Counted from the first letter of the stretch, positions 37,993 through 47,178 are shown. The stretch: DNA of 57,815 nucleotides from Lacrimispora defluvii (GCA_013036995.1 JAAOXG010000023.1:1-57815); one strand, 5' to 3'. The notes: generated by a model not told the origin, from the sequence alone. Made by a program: numbers and translations.

Positions 37993-38035
37993 AAAAAAGA
38001 CACGTCTTTGCCAACGGCCAAGACGTGTCTTTTTT
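37993..38035. terminator. Bidirectional terminator between permease and trmL
   Basis: AAAAAGACACGTCTT pairs with AAGACGTGTCTTTTT around GCCAACGGC, with T-runs on both strands. It closes the permease on the plus strand and the long minus-strand operon that ends with trmL. Confidence 0.88.
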
Positions 38036-38528
38036 ATTCTTTCCAATGCAGATGATGCAATTCTCCCTCCATGGTCATACGGTCAAATCCATTCTGCCTC
38101 AAAGCTTCATAAAGAACAATAGAAACAGAATTAGATAAATTCAGGGAACGGATATCGCCCCACATGGGAATTCTCACACATCGGTCCTCATTGTCCACAA
38201 GAATCTCTTCTGGTATTCCGGCACTTTCCTTTCCAAACATGAGAAAGCAATCCGGCTCATATTTTACATCGGAGTAAACATGATGTCCCTTTGTAGTGGC
38301 CATATAGATTTTTGCTCCCGGATTCCGGTCTAAAAAATCCTGATAGTCACTATACACGGTAACATCTAGCTTATCCCAGTAATCAAGTCCTGCCCTTTTG
38401 ATCAGTTTATCATTCAGCTTAAAACCCAAAGGCTGAATCAGATGAAGCCTGGTATCCGTTGCCACACAGGTTCTTCCGATATTCCCTGTATTTGCCGGCA
38501 TCTCCGGTTCCAATAGTACAATATTCAT
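38034..38528 (-). CDS. trmL: tRNA (cytidine/uridine-2'-O-)-methyltransferase TrmL
   Basis: A 164-aa SPOUT methyltransferase with LLEPEMPANTGNIGRTC at the start, the SAM-knot region LMFGKESAGIPEE and the LNLSNSVSIVLYEALRQ end motif. It methylates the ribose at the wobble position of certain tRNAs. Length is normal for TrmL. It is last in the minus-strand run, 5 nt after the aminotransferase gene; its stop sits in the terminator. Confidence 0.92.
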   Translation of the reverse strand: MNIVLLEPEMPANTGNIGRTCVATDTRLHLIQPLGFKLNDKLIKRAGLDYWDKLDVTVYSDYQDFLDRNPGAKIYMATTKGHHVYSDVKYEPDCFLMFGKESAGIPEEILVDNEDRCVRIPMWGDIRSLNLSNSVSIVLYEALRQNGFDRMTMEGELHHLHWKE

Positions 38529-38533
38529 AGTGA

Positions 38534-39703
38534 TTACGCCTTTCCATCCAGTCTTTTAATAAATCGCTCCATACGGCTTAAAGCTTCTTTTAGGTTCTTC
38601 AAGGAATATGCATAGGAAATACGAAGATACCCTTCTCCGCAGTCTCCAAATGCAGTTCCGGGGACAACCGCTACCTTTTCTTCCATCAGAAGCCGGGTGG
38701 CAAATTCATCGGAGGTCATGCCAAACCGTTTGATGCACGGAAACGTATAGAAGGCACCATTGGGCTCAAAGCATTCAAGTCCCATCTCCTGAAACGCATG
38801 CATTAAATAACGCCTTCTCTGATCGTAGGATTCCCGCATAACTGCCACATCCTTATCGCCGTCCCGCAGAGCAGCAACTGCTGCATACTGACTGGTGGTA
38901 GGTGCGCACATAATGGCGAACTGGTGGATCTTTAACATCTGCTCTAAAATCAATCTGGGGGCAGCGGCATAGCCAAGCCTCCAGCCGGTCATGGCATAGG
39001 ATTTGGAAAATCCATTAATTAAAACGGTTCTGTCTTTCATTCCAGGAAACGCCGCTATGGTGGAGTGATCCCCGCCATAAGTAAGCTCTGCATAGATTTC
39101 ATCTGAAATAACGAATAAATCCTTCTCAATTACAATGTCTGCGATTTCCTTCAGCTCTCTGCCATCCATGACAGCCCCTGTAGGGTTGTTTGGAAACGGG
39201 AGAATGAGAACCTTTGTCTTTGGTGTGATCTTCTCCAGAAGCTTTTCCTTTGTCAGTTTAAACTGGTCCTTTGCTTCCAGATCAATGATCACTGGAACTC
39301 CATTGGCCAGAATGGTACAAGGTACATAGGAAACATAGCTGGGCTGGGGAACCAGCACCTCATCGCCTGGATTTAACATGGCACGGAGTGCAATATCAAT
39401 GGCTTCGCTTCCGCCAACCGTTACCATCACCTCATGATCAGGATCATATGTAACTTCAAAGCGGCGGCTTAAATAGCTGCAAATCTCCGTCTTTAGTTCT
39501 TTTAAACCAGCGTTGGATGTGTAGAATGTACGTCCTTTTTCCAGTGAATAAATACCCTCTTCCCGGATATGCCATGGCGTGTCAAAATCAGGCTCGCCTA
39601 CACCCAGAGAAATGGCATCCTTCATCTCACTTACAATATCAAAAAATTTACGGATTCCCGAAGATGGAATCTCTGTTATACGGTCTGATAATGGGTTTCT
39701 CAC
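38534..39703 (-). CDS. PLP-dependent class I/II aminotransferase
   Basis: A 389-aa fold-type I aminotransferase with substrate/cofactor motifs FPNNPTGAV, SDEIYAELTY and the PLP lysine in NGFSKSYAMTGWRLGY, and a C-terminal arginine in GYLRISYA. It resembles PatA/aspartate or aromatic aminotransferases; the amino acid is not certain. The ATG overlaps the Lrp-type regulator stop by 4 nt, so the regulator may control amino-acid-responsive expression of this gene. Confidence 0.9.
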   Translation of the reverse strand: MRNPLSDRITEIPSSGIRKFFDIVSEMKDAISLGVGEPDFDTPWHIREEGIYSLEKGRTFYTSNAGLKELKTEICSYLSRRFEVTYDPDHEVMVTVGGSEAIDIALRAMLNPGDEVLVPQPSYVSYVPCTILANGVPVIIDLEAKDQFKLTKEKLLEKITPKTKVLILPFPNNPTGAVMDGRELKEIADIVIEKDLFVISDEIYAELTYGGDHSTIAAFPGMKDRTVLINGFSKSYAMTGWRLGYAAAPRLILEQMLKIHQFAIMCAPTTSQYAAVAALRDGDKDVAVMRESYDQRRRYLMHAFQEMGLECFEPNGAFYTFPCIKRFGMTSDEFATRLLMEEKVAVVPGTAFGDCGEGYLRISYAYSLKNLKEALSRMERFIKRLDGKA

Positions 39704-40182
39704 GGCGTAATCAACATCCTTTCATCTTGTGTCTCTTCCGCAAGAACCGTCCCGTGATCTTTATATTTTTTCAGAACAAAATGGGTGGCTGTGCTGAGCA
39801 CGGATTCCATGGGGGAGAGTTTCTCAGATACGAACTGGGCAACTGCTCTCATGGTCTTTCCTTCGATAAATACGGTAAAATCAAAGGCTCCTGACATTAA
39901 ATAAACTGCATTTACCTCACTGTACTGGTAAATACGTTCTGCAATCTTGTCAAAACCCATACCTCTTTGGGGTGTTACCTTAACCTCAATCAACGCAACC
40001 ACCTTTTCATCGCTGGTATTATCCCAGTTAATCAGGGTGTGATATCCGCAGATGATATGTTCCTTTTCCATTTCAGCAATCTCGTTTGCAATGGCTGCCT
40101 CACTTTCTCCAAGTAGAACCGCCAGATCCTTTAAATCAATTCTGCTGTTTTTTTCAATAATTGCCAGTATCTTTTCTCTCAT
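39700..40182 (-). CDS. Lrp/AsnC-family regulator
   Basis: A 160-aa protein with an N-terminal helix-turn-helix (about 1-55; EKILAIIEKNSRIDLKDLAVLLGESEAAI) and a C-terminal RAM/ligand-binding domain (about 65-150). It is typical of regulators that sense amino acids. It is coupled to the aminotransferase gene (ATGA overlap). Confidence 0.88.
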   Translation of the reverse strand: MREKILAIIEKNSRIDLKDLAVLLGESEAAIANEIAEMEKEHIICGYHTLINWDNTSDEKVVALIEVKVTPQRGMGFDKIAERIYQYSEVNAVYLMSGAFDFTVFIEGKTMRAVAQFVSEKLSPMESVLSTATHFVLKKYKDHGTVLAEETQDERMLITP

Positions 40183-40196
40183 ATCCTACCTCCGAT

Positions 40197-40772
40197 TTAC
40201 CTGTTTTGGGATAACACCTTATATAGTTCGTCCTCTGAAGGACGGTCAAGATAGCCGTTTCCGTCTTCATGGACAATAATCCGTTTGATTCCGTCTGTTA
40301 CTTTCCCAATGACTGCCGCTTTCATTCCATACTCCTTTAAGGCAGATACCAGATCTCCTCCGTTATCCGCCGCCAGCACAAAGCAGCCCTCTGAATAAAG
40401 ACGGTATGGGTTTAAGTCATACCGTTCACAGATCTCAATGGTTTCCTGCCTTACTGGAATTTTATGAAGGTCAAAACGAATTCCCGTCATATAGGCGCCG
40501 GATAAATCCCAGAGAGCCTTTAGGATTCCTCCCTCAAGTACCGGCTCCCATTCCGTAGCCCCCAGATTCTTAAAAAACTCCGGATCATTTACCGGTAATA
40601 AATAATCTCCGGTTAAAATCTGGTCAATATATTGCGAGGAGAACCACTGATGCAGTTCTCCCTCTCTTTCACTTACTATTTTTAACGTTCCGGCTAATCC
40701 TGCATATCCTGCAGCCACAAGATCCTGCCCCGGCTTTATCGTTCCTGTATTTTCTCTTTCTATCCGTCTCAT
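40197..40772 (-). CDS. AIR-synthase C-terminal-domain protein (HypE/PurM-like fragment)
   Basis: A 191-aa protein matching only the C-terminal half of the AIR synthase superfamily (PurM, HypE, SelD, ThiL): GQDLVAAGYAGLAGTLKI, GGILKALWDLSGAY, EGCFVLAADNGGDLVSALKEYG. The ATP-binding N-terminal half is absent, and no such ORF lies upstream (the VanW gene ends 9 nt away). It may be a genuine short family or a relic. The ribosome site is weak. Function is unknown. Confidence 0.7.
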   Translation of the reverse strand: MRRIERENTGTIKPGQDLVAAGYAGLAGTLKIVSEREGELHQWFSSQYIDQILTGDYLLPVNDPEFFKNLGATEWEPVLEGGILKALWDLSGAYMTGIRFDLHKIPVRQETIEICERYDLNPYRLYSEGCFVLAADNGGDLVSALKEYGMKAAVIGKVTDGIKRIIVHEDGNGYLDRPSEDELYKVLSQNR

Positions 40773-40781
40773 GTTCTTTTT

Positions 40782-42272
40782 TTATTCTCCCGGCCCTGTC
40801 TGGGAACCATCCACAGCATCTTCCCATTCAGTTACTGCCGGGGAATCCGGTTGCTGGGTTGTTTCCTGAGTTGGCTGTGTAGTAATATCAGGAACTTCAG
40901 AAGGATGGACTGGTACTGGTTCTGCAACTGCGGGCGCTGCCGGACCAACCTTTATAATTGCCTTGGAGGGATTGTAGGTATCCGTATGAAGTATCTCTCT
41001 GCTCTGTTCCGCACCATCTACATACACAATCTTCCAGAGTCTTGATTTCATTCCTTTATGTGCGGACTGAACCTGCTTTCTGGATCCAGGCGGCATGGAA
41101 GGATCCACAACCTCTTTTGCCTCTCCCGGATCAGTGACACTGAGTGTTTCTGAAACAAATTCAAAGGTCCGGTTGGCTGGTCTGGTCTCTTTCCCGTATA
41201 TGGTAAAGGTAAGAGTCTTTCCTGAAGTATAGCCTTCCACATAAATAGGTGTGCTGTAATTATTGGTAAATTTAATGTCTTTATAGGTTCCTGCGATTGC
41301 TGCATCCTCCGACGGCTTTACATAACTTACCACCATAGAGTGATTCTGTCTCTGACTGATCTCTAACTCTGCTCTGAGTGCGGCATTATAAATGGTAGTG
41401 GCGATCTGGCATACTCCGCCACCCACACTGTCAACCACCTGACCGTTCTCATATGCAGCAGCTGTGGCATAACCATTATCAACCGTAAAGGGGTGCATGC
41501 AGTCATAACCGGATAAGGTCTCTCCAGGCATTAACACATGGCCGTTTATCTTTCCGGAACCAACCTGCAGGTTTTTGGACCTGGAAGCACCACTTGATGA
41601 AAAATTGGTGGAAAAGGTTCCAAGTACATCCTGAATGGTAGATAAATCTTCGGTTGTAATCGCCGGCTTTACTTCGGCAACAACTGCGTTAACAGTTACC
41701 GGATCTTTTAATCCATTTGCAAACGCCGCATTAAGAGCCTGCTTTGTGGCTTCCACATCCACTGTTTTTCCAATTACAGAAGGTGTGACTATAAATGCCC
41801 CGTTCTGGCGCACAATGGTGGCATTCTTTGGCTCGGCCACTGCAGGTGCACATTTTTCGGCCACAAATGACGCTAACCTGCCATCATCCAAAGAAGTTTC
41901 CAAAGGAATGATCACAGGATTGTGTTCGATATCCTTTTTATTAAAGTATCGTTTTAATAAATTCCCACCCTGCCAGGAGGATGCTGCCTGAGAAACCGCT
42001 TCCGGGTTGCTCCAGTGAAATCCCAGATCCTTAGCTGTCGTATCAACCGGCTGTCCGTCCACAACCAGTGTGATTTTCTGATTTTCCATTTCATTAACCA
42101 GGCCCTGGACTTTCTGCCCGGCTTCTTCCTCTGTCAAACCGCCCAGATTATAATCTCCGACATAGATACCGTCCGGAAGCGTATCAGCCATAACGTATGC
42201 TGGTGAGAAAAAACCGATTCCCACTGCCAGCATGGAGGCTGCCAGGCATATGGACAAAGTTTTCTTTTTCAT
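40782..42272 (-). CDS. Secreted VanW-family protein with peptidoglycan-binding-type repeats
   Basis: A 496-aa protein with a signal peptide (about 1-30, SPAYVMA cleavage region). Two tandem domains (about 35-210; GGLTEEEAGQKV, TIVRQNGAFIVTP) resemble the putative peptidoglycan-binding type 4 repeat. A VanW domain (about 225-360; GHVLMPGETLSGYD, SVGGGVCQIATTIYNAAL) and a Pro/Thr-rich tail follow. AAGAGGATT lies before the ATG at 42272; a TTG two codons upstream is also possible. Such proteins sit in the envelope of Clostridia; the exact role is unproven. Confidence 0.85.
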   Translation of the reverse strand: MKKKTLSICLAASMLAVGIGFFSPAYVMADTLPDGIYVGDYNLGGLTEEEAGQKVQGLVNEMENQKITLVVDGQPVDTTAKDLGFHWSNPEAVSQAASSWQGGNLLKRYFNKKDIEHNPVIIPLETSLDDGRLASFVAEKCAPAVAEPKNATIVRQNGAFIVTPSVIGKTVDVEATKQALNAAFANGLKDPVTVNAVVAEVKPAITTEDLSTIQDVLGTFSTNFSSSGASRSKNLQVGSGKINGHVLMPGETLSGYDCMHPFTVDNGYATAAAYENGQVVDSVGGGVCQIATTIYNAALRAELEISQRQNHSMVVSYVKPSEDAAIAGTYKDIKFTNNYSTPIYVEGYTSGKTLTFTIYGKETRPANRTFEFVSETLSVTDPGEAKEVVDPSMPPGSRKQVQSAHKGMKSRLWKIVYVDGAEQSREILHTDTYNPSKAIIKVGPAAPAVAEPVPVHPSEVPDITTQPTQETTQQPDSPAVTEWEDAVDGSQTGPGE

Positions 42273-42322
42273 ATTCAATCCTCTTACTCTACTGTTTCCG
42301 CCTGACGTTTTGTCAACAGAAA

Positions 42323-42439
42323 CTATCTCATAAAACTAAACATCATGGGGAGTACCATTGCTATAATCAGTAAAACTACGACTACGATTAAAACCACTGA
42401 CATAAACTTCTTGTTGTTCTTATTGTTAAAATTAATCAT
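42323..42439 (-). CDS. 38-aa single-helix membrane miniprotein
   Basis: A small ORF with a strong ribosome site (GAGAGGTG, 7 nt before the ATG). The protein has an Asn/Lys-rich N-terminus (MINFNNKNNKKF) followed by one hydrophobic helix (about 14-34, ending IIAMVLPMMF) and a short tail. It fits the size and layout of small Firmicute membrane miniproteins such as Prli42/DUF4044, but I cannot claim homology. It lies between the exonuclease and vanW genes in the same direction, 15 nt after the exonuclease stop. Confidence 0.65.
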   Translation of the reverse strand: MINFNNKNNKKFMSVVLIVVVVLLIIAMVLPMMFSFMR

Positions 42440-42454
42440 TTTGTATCACCTCTC

Positions 42455-43162
42455 TTATATTCTTCCATATTGTGCGATGATTTTATCCGTAATTCTGGAT
42501 ATTTCATTTCTGGATAAATGATCCAATTGCACAGATAAAGCTATTTTATGATATTTTAATAAATCCTGCAAGTGTTCTTTTTGCCGGTTTGACGCTGGTT
42601 GTTCCTTTTTTACCTTATAAATCAAGGGGACAGAGTCAAAGACTTCCGGATTCCTTTCACCGAACTCCTTTTTCATTGTCTGATACAGCTCATGAGCTGC
42701 AATGGCATCAAATCTGGCACGATGGCTCTGTTTTATTTCTATCCCAAAATAACCGCAGGCTGCTGAAAGACTTTTTGATTGATCTTCCGGCATAAATTTT
42801 CTTGCAAGCTTTAATGTATCAATTCCCTGTCGTTCAAAACATAATCCTTTATTTACTGCTGCACGTTTTAAAAAACTGTAATCAAAGATGATATGATGTC
42901 CCAGAATAGGCAGTTTACCTGCGAAATCAAGGAAATGGCCAATTATGGATTCGATGCCTGAAGCAGGCTCCAGCTGACTGTCAGTAATACCAGTCAGGGA
43001 GACCACACGCTCTTCCAGATTGCGGTAAGGATTTACAAAGCATTCAAATGTATCTTCTGCTTTTCCATCCTTCACCCGCACTGCTCCGATTTCAATAATT
43101 TTATCCCGCTTTGGGTCAAGACCGGTCGTTTCTAAATCCACGGCAACATAAGATGATATCAC
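42455..43162 (-). CDS. DEDDh 3'-5' exonuclease (DnaQ/PolC-epsilon type)
   Basis: A 235-aa protein with ExoI AVDLETTG (acidic pair D8/E10), ExoII GHHIIFDYSFL, and ExoIII SHRARFDAIAAHELY, the DEDDh proofreading nuclease pattern, followed by a helical tail of about 60 residues. The start is GTG at 43162, sharing GTGA with the nth stop. It is probably a repair or processing exonuclease rather than the polymerase subunit itself, since it is encoded beside endonuclease III. Confidence 0.87.
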   Translation of the reverse strand: MISSYVAVDLETTGLDPKRDKIIEIGAVRVKDGKAEDTFECFVNPYRNLEERVVSLTGITDSQLEPASGIESIIGHFLDFAGKLPILGHHIIFDYSFLKRAAVNKGLCFERQGIDTLKLARKFMPEDQSKSLSAACGYFGIEIKQSHRARFDAIAAHELYQTMKKEFGERNPEVFDSVPLIYKVKKEQPASNRQKEHLQDLLKYHKIALSVQLDHLSRNEISRITDKIIAQYGRI

Positions 43163-43842
43163 GTTTTGTTCTTCCTCTCCTTATTTTCCCCCGTTACAGC
43201 ACTGGGACACAGCTCCTTTAGGAAGCAGTCTCTGCATTTGGGACTTCTTGCAATGCAGATGGATCTTCCCAGCGTGATAATCTGGATGTTCCAAAGGATC
43301 CAGTGATCTCTTGGCAGTATCTCCATTAATTCATATTCGATTTTTTCCGGGTCATCTGATTTGGCAAATCCCAGTTTTTTGGATATCCGTTTTACATGGG
43401 TATCGACTACAATACTGGGTTCGTTATAAATATTGCCCAGTATTACATTGGCCGTTTTCCTGCCCACTCCTGCAAGCCCAGTCAGCTCTTCCATGGTCTT
43501 TGGAACTTCGCCTCCATACTTTTCCACCAGATCCGTACAGCAGGAAATAATATTTTTGGCTTTCATGTGATAAAATCCCAGGGAGTGGATATCCTGTTCC
43601 AGCTCTTTTAAATGGGCATTTGCAAATTTTTCCGGCGAATCGTATTTTTTAAATAAATCTGCAGTCACCAGGTTGACTCTGGCATCAGTACACTGGGCAC
43701 TTAAAATAACTGCAATGAGCAGCTGCCATGGTGTTTCATGGTTTAAATAGCAGATATATTCTGTTCCGAATTCCTGGTCAAGAGCCTCTAAAACCCTGGT
43801 TACCCTGGCTCTTTTTTCTGCTTTTGTCTCTTTTTTAGCCAT
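43159..43842 (-). CDS. nth: Endonuclease III (DNA glycosylase/AP lyase)
   Basis: A 227-aa HhH-GPD glycosylase: LAGVGRKTANV hairpin, catalytic Asp in VVDTHVKR, and a C-terminal [4Fe-4S] site C-x6-C-x2-C-x5-C (CIARSPKCRDCFLKELC). It removes oxidised pyrimidines. Three in-frame ATGs exist; the one at 43842 overlaps the radical SAM stop as TGATG and is best spaced from GGAGG. Confidence 0.93.
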   Translation of the reverse strand: MAKKETKAEKRARVTRVLEALDQEFGTEYICYLNHETPWQLLIAVILSAQCTDARVNLVTADLFKKYDSPEKFANAHLKELEQDIHSLGFYHMKAKNIISCCTDLVEKYGGEVPKTMEELTGLAGVGRKTANVILGNIYNEPSIVVDTHVKRISKKLGFAKSDDPEKIEYELMEILPRDHWILWNIQIITLGRSICIARSPKCRDCFLKELCPSAVTGENKERKNKT

Positions 43843-45602
43843 CATCTCCTCCATATGCCAAGCTCATGGACTGCTGCATTATGGGTAAGCACATCCCTTT
43901 TTTTATAATCAAAAAGAACCGCTCTTCCATCATGAAATACCTCCACATGAGCCATCTTGATCAGCTGCCTGGCTTCAAATCCTTCATAACCTTCTTTTAA
44001 ATAACGATATTGAACCGCTTCATCGGCAAAAAAAGCTTTTATCTGATCTTTATAAGGTTCCTGATCAGCGGAAAAAGCAGGACGGCTCTTTAAGTTTTCT
44101 CTCAGATATAAGTCATATACCAGAAGATCCCTGTAATAAGACTGTTTATCAGGAACCCGAAGGCTGATAAACGTCTCTAATATCTCGTACCTGGCCATTC
44201 GGCTATGACTCAGCTTTGACAATTCCTGTTTATCATAATATTCAGCCAATGACTCAAACATATCAAAAGGAGTATGAAATTCCTTGCGAAATTCTTCTAT
44301 TGTAGTTTGAAACTGACCGCTGTTGCCATAAACCTCCAGCATCTCTTCCAGTCCCTTTAACTTAAGAACTCCGCCATAGTCAAGCCATCTGGTGGACAAA
44401 ACTTCATAGGGAGGCTTTTCCTTATAATGGATCTCATACTCTTGTGCCTTTTGCGCCATATAGGAACCCTTTAATACCTTTAAAAATCCCAGCTGAAGCT
44501 GTTCCGGCTTCATATCATAAACCTGGTTGAAGGAACGTCGGAAGCTTTCATAGTCTTCAAAGGGAAGTCCAGCAATCAGGTCCAGATGCTGATGTATATT
44601 CCCATAGCTGTTTATGATCTCCACATTCTTCCTTAATACAGACAGATCCATACTCCGGTGGATTTCCTTAATAGTGGATTCATTGGTACTCTGCACCCCG
44701 ATCTCTAACTGGATCAGTCCGGGTCTCATACGGGACATCAGCTGTAATTCATCCTGATTCAGTAAATCTGCCGATATCTCAAAATGAAAATTAGTCACAC
44801 CATTATCATGTTCGATTAAATACTCCCAGATGCGAAACGAGTGATCCCTGCTGCAGTTAAAGGTTCTGTCTACAAATTTCACCTGGGGAACTTTTTTCTG
44901 TAGGAAAAAATCCAGTTCCTTTAACACCAGATCCGTATCACGGAACCGGACGGACTTATCAACAGAGGAAAGACAGTAGCTGCAGGAAAACGGGCATCCA
45001 CGGCTGCTTTCATAATAAACAATACGGTTTTCAAACCCGGCCATGTCCTGATAAAGAAATGGAATCTTGTTTAAATCAACCGGAGATTTTAAAGGGTTAA
45101 TAACCGGTAGTCCATCTTTATCCCGGACAGCAGCTCCATCTATCTCCTGAAAGGCTGTCTGATCCCACCCCGGAGTTCCTCTCTGCTGGTCCAGATAACA
45201 GCTGACTACTTTTTTAAAGGTTTCTTCCCCTTCTCCCATCATAATGCCGAAAACGTGTGGCTCTTCTTCTAAAATCCGGGCTGCATCGTAAGACACCTCA
45301 GGACCTCCCAGCCAGATCTCCACATGAGGGAGAACTTTCGGAAGGTCCCGTACCAGTTCTATAATATTGGAAATATTCCAGATGTAACAAGAGAATCCCA
45401 CTACATCTGGTTTTCTTCTATAAATATCACTCAATATTTCATCCATCTGATTATTAATGGTATATTCCCCGATTTCTATCTCAAACCTTCCGTCTCTAAG
45501 TTCCGGCTCTTTCAGCCACGCCTGGGCATAAGCCTTTAAACTGTAAACTCCAGGATTGGAATGAATATATTTGGCATTCAGCGCCGCCAGTAAAAACTTC
45601 AT
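43842..45602 (-). CDS. B12-binding-domain radical SAM protein (DUF4080 type)
   Basis: A 586-aa protein. The N-terminal cobalamin-binding-like Rossmann domain (about 1-140) is followed by a radical SAM core with the cluster motif CPFSCSYC (C-x3-C-x2-C, about 205-212). A C-terminal region of about 200 residues matches the DUF4080 companion domain in general shape. The classical cobalamin histidine motif is not obvious. Substrate and product are unknown. GAGG precedes the ATG, inside the end of the dCMP deaminase gene. Confidence 0.85.
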   Translation of the reverse strand: MKFLLAALNAKYIHSNPGVYSLKAYAQAWLKEPELRDGRFEIEIGEYTINNQMDEILSDIYRRKPDVVGFSCYIWNISNIIELVRDLPKVLPHVEIWLGGPEVSYDAARILEEEPHVFGIMMGEGEETFKKVVSCYLDQQRGTPGWDQTAFQEIDGAAVRDKDGLPVINPLKSPVDLNKIPFLYQDMAGFENRIVYYESSRGCPFSCSYCLSSVDKSVRFRDTDLVLKELDFFLQKKVPQVKFVDRTFNCSRDHSFRIWEYLIEHDNGVTNFHFEISADLLNQDELQLMSRMRPGLIQLEIGVQSTNESTIKEIHRSMDLSVLRKNVEIINSYGNIHQHLDLIAGLPFEDYESFRRSFNQVYDMKPEQLQLGFLKVLKGSYMAQKAQEYEIHYKEKPPYEVLSTRWLDYGGVLKLKGLEEMLEVYGNSGQFQTTIEEFRKEFHTPFDMFESLAEYYDKQELSKLSHSRMARYEILETFISLRVPDKQSYYRDLLVYDLYLRENLKSRPAFSADQEPYKDQIKAFFADEAVQYRYLKEGYEGFEARQLIKMAHVEVFHDGRAVLFDYKKRDVLTHNAAVHELGIWRR

Positions 45603-45603
45603 A

Positions 45604-46098
45604 TTAAACCTCGATCTCTATTTTTCTGCCGGAGGGCTGATATTGATAATAGCGGACTCCTGCTGCATTAAGCATACGCTTGGAAGCATTCACCGCAGGT
45701 GTTCCGGCATACTTGTCCGAGCCGTATACAATTGTTTTAATTCCGGACTGTATGATTGCCTTTGCACACTCATTGCAGGGGAAAAGGGTTACATAAAGCT
45801 TAGAACCTTCCAGACTTCCTCCCCTGTAATTAAGAATAGCATTTAATTCACTGTGAGTGGAATAGAAATATTTGACATTATAGGGATCCTCTGCCTCATT
45901 TTCTCTTCCCCATGGAAACTCATCATCGGAACATCCCAGTGGAAATCCGTTATATCCCATGGATAAAATTTTATTATCCTGACTGACAATACAGGCACCT
46001 ACCTGAGTGCTTGGGTCCTTGGATCGTTTTCCTGACAAAACAGCCACTCCCATAAAATATTCATCCCAGGTAATATAATCTTCTCTTTTTCCAGTCAT
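45604..46098 (-). CDS. Deoxycytidylate (dCMP) deaminase
   Basis: A 164-aa zinc deaminase: SKDPSTQVGACIV, HSELNAI (zinc His and catalytic Glu) and PCNECAK (two zinc cysteines). It converts dCMP to dUMP for thymidylate synthesis; the family is also called ComEB in Bacillus. GGAGG precedes the ATG. It sits between the sua5-like and radical SAM genes in one direction. Confidence 0.92.
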   Translation of the reverse strand: MTGKREDYITWDEYFMGVAVLSGKRSKDPSTQVGACIVSQDNKILSMGYNGFPLGCSDDEFPWGRENEAEDPYNVKYFYSTHSELNAILNYRGGSLEGSKLYVTLFPCNECAKAIIQSGIKTIVYGSDKYAGTPAVNASKRMLNAAGVRYYQYQPSGRKIEIEV

Positions 46099-46116
46099 CC
46101 TTCCTGCTCCTCCCTG

Positions 46117-47178
46117 TCAAACTTTAATAATGTGGTAACCCGCTGCCTTAGTCAGCCGGTTCATGATTGCCTGTCCCAGATGACTTCTGGAAAAGCTCTC
46201 AGAAAATATATAATCAGCATCCAGATCGTCAAATTCCCGTAAAACTGCATATAAATTGTGGGCCACAGACTCCTCTTTCAGACGGCTGCCAATACTCCTT
46301 ATAATACCACCTGGATAAAGATCTGACGTCTCATCGGTACAGATCACACCTACCCGGTATCCCGCTTCCAGCTTTTCCTCTGTCATTTTATTAATAGCAG
46401 AAACCACAGCTTCTGTATTTCCCTCAACCAGAGTAAGATCTGCTTTAGGTGCATAATGCTTATACTTCATTCCCGGCGCTTTTGGCCTTACATCGGCTTT
46501 TAACGGGCCTGAGATAATAGCAGGATCCAGACAGATCTCTTTCCCTAAAACTGCAGATGCCATCTCCTGGGTAACTGCACCTGGTCTAAGTATCATGGGT
46601 TCAACTCCCGAAACGTCAATGATGGTGGATTCCACACCGATCCCAACAGCACCGCCATCAACGATCATCTGGATCTTTCCGTTCATATCCTGCCATACAT
46701 GGTCTGCGGTGGTAGGACTGGGACGGCCGGATGTATTGGCGCTGGGAGCTGCTATGGGAACCCCTGCCAGACGGATCAGCGCGCTGGCTGCCGGATCAGC
46801 AGGCATACGAACCGCTACTGTATCAAGTCCGCCGGTCGTTCCATAAGGGACCAGACTGCTTTTGGGAAAAATCAGCGTAAGGGGACCAGGCCAGAATGCT
46901 TCCATAAGTTTTTTGCCTGCCTCAGGGACTTCCGTCACCAGGGGAAGCAGATCATCAAAATCTGCAATGTGGGCGATGAGAGGATTATCCGATGGTCTTC
47001 CCTTCGCCTCATAGATCTTCTTTGCAGCCTCTTCGTTTAAGGCATTGGCCCCAAGACCATAAACCGTTTCCGTTGGGAATGCCACAAGACCGCCTTCCCT
47101 TAATATCTTTGCCGGTTCTTTTAACTGTTCTGAATCCGGATTCTCTCTGTCTTTTAATACAATTCGTTTTGTATTCAT
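46117..47178 (-). CDS. Threonylcarbamoyl-AMP synthase (Sua5 type)
   Basis: A 353-aa protein with the YrdC domain (about 20-200; KPAKILREGGLVAFPTETVYGLG-type start, KGRPSDNPLIAHI, SANTSGRPSPT) plus the C-terminal Sua5 domain (about 230-353). It makes threonylcarbamoyl-AMP from threonine, bicarbonate and ATP for tRNA t6A. The frame is open to 47208, but only the ATG at 47178 has a purine-rich site (AGAGAG) upstream. It is the first gene of the long minus-strand run, divergent from asnA. Confidence 0.92.
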   Translation of the reverse strand: MNTKRIVLKDRENPDSEQLKEPAKILREGGLVAFPTETVYGLGANALNEEAAKKIYEAKGRPSDNPLIAHIADFDDLLPLVTEVPEAGKKLMEAFWPGPLTLIFPKSSLVPYGTTGGLDTVAVRMPADPAASALIRLAGVPIAAPSANTSGRPSPTTADHVWQDMNGKIQMIVDGGAVGIGVESTIIDVSGVEPMILRPGAVTQEMASAVLGKEICLDPAIISGPLKADVRPKAPGMKYKHYAPKADLTLVEGNTEAVVSAINKMTEEKLEAGYRVGVICTDETSDLYPGGIIRSIGSRLKEESVAHNLYAVLREFDDLDADYIFSESFSRSHLGQAIMNRLTKAAGYHIIKV

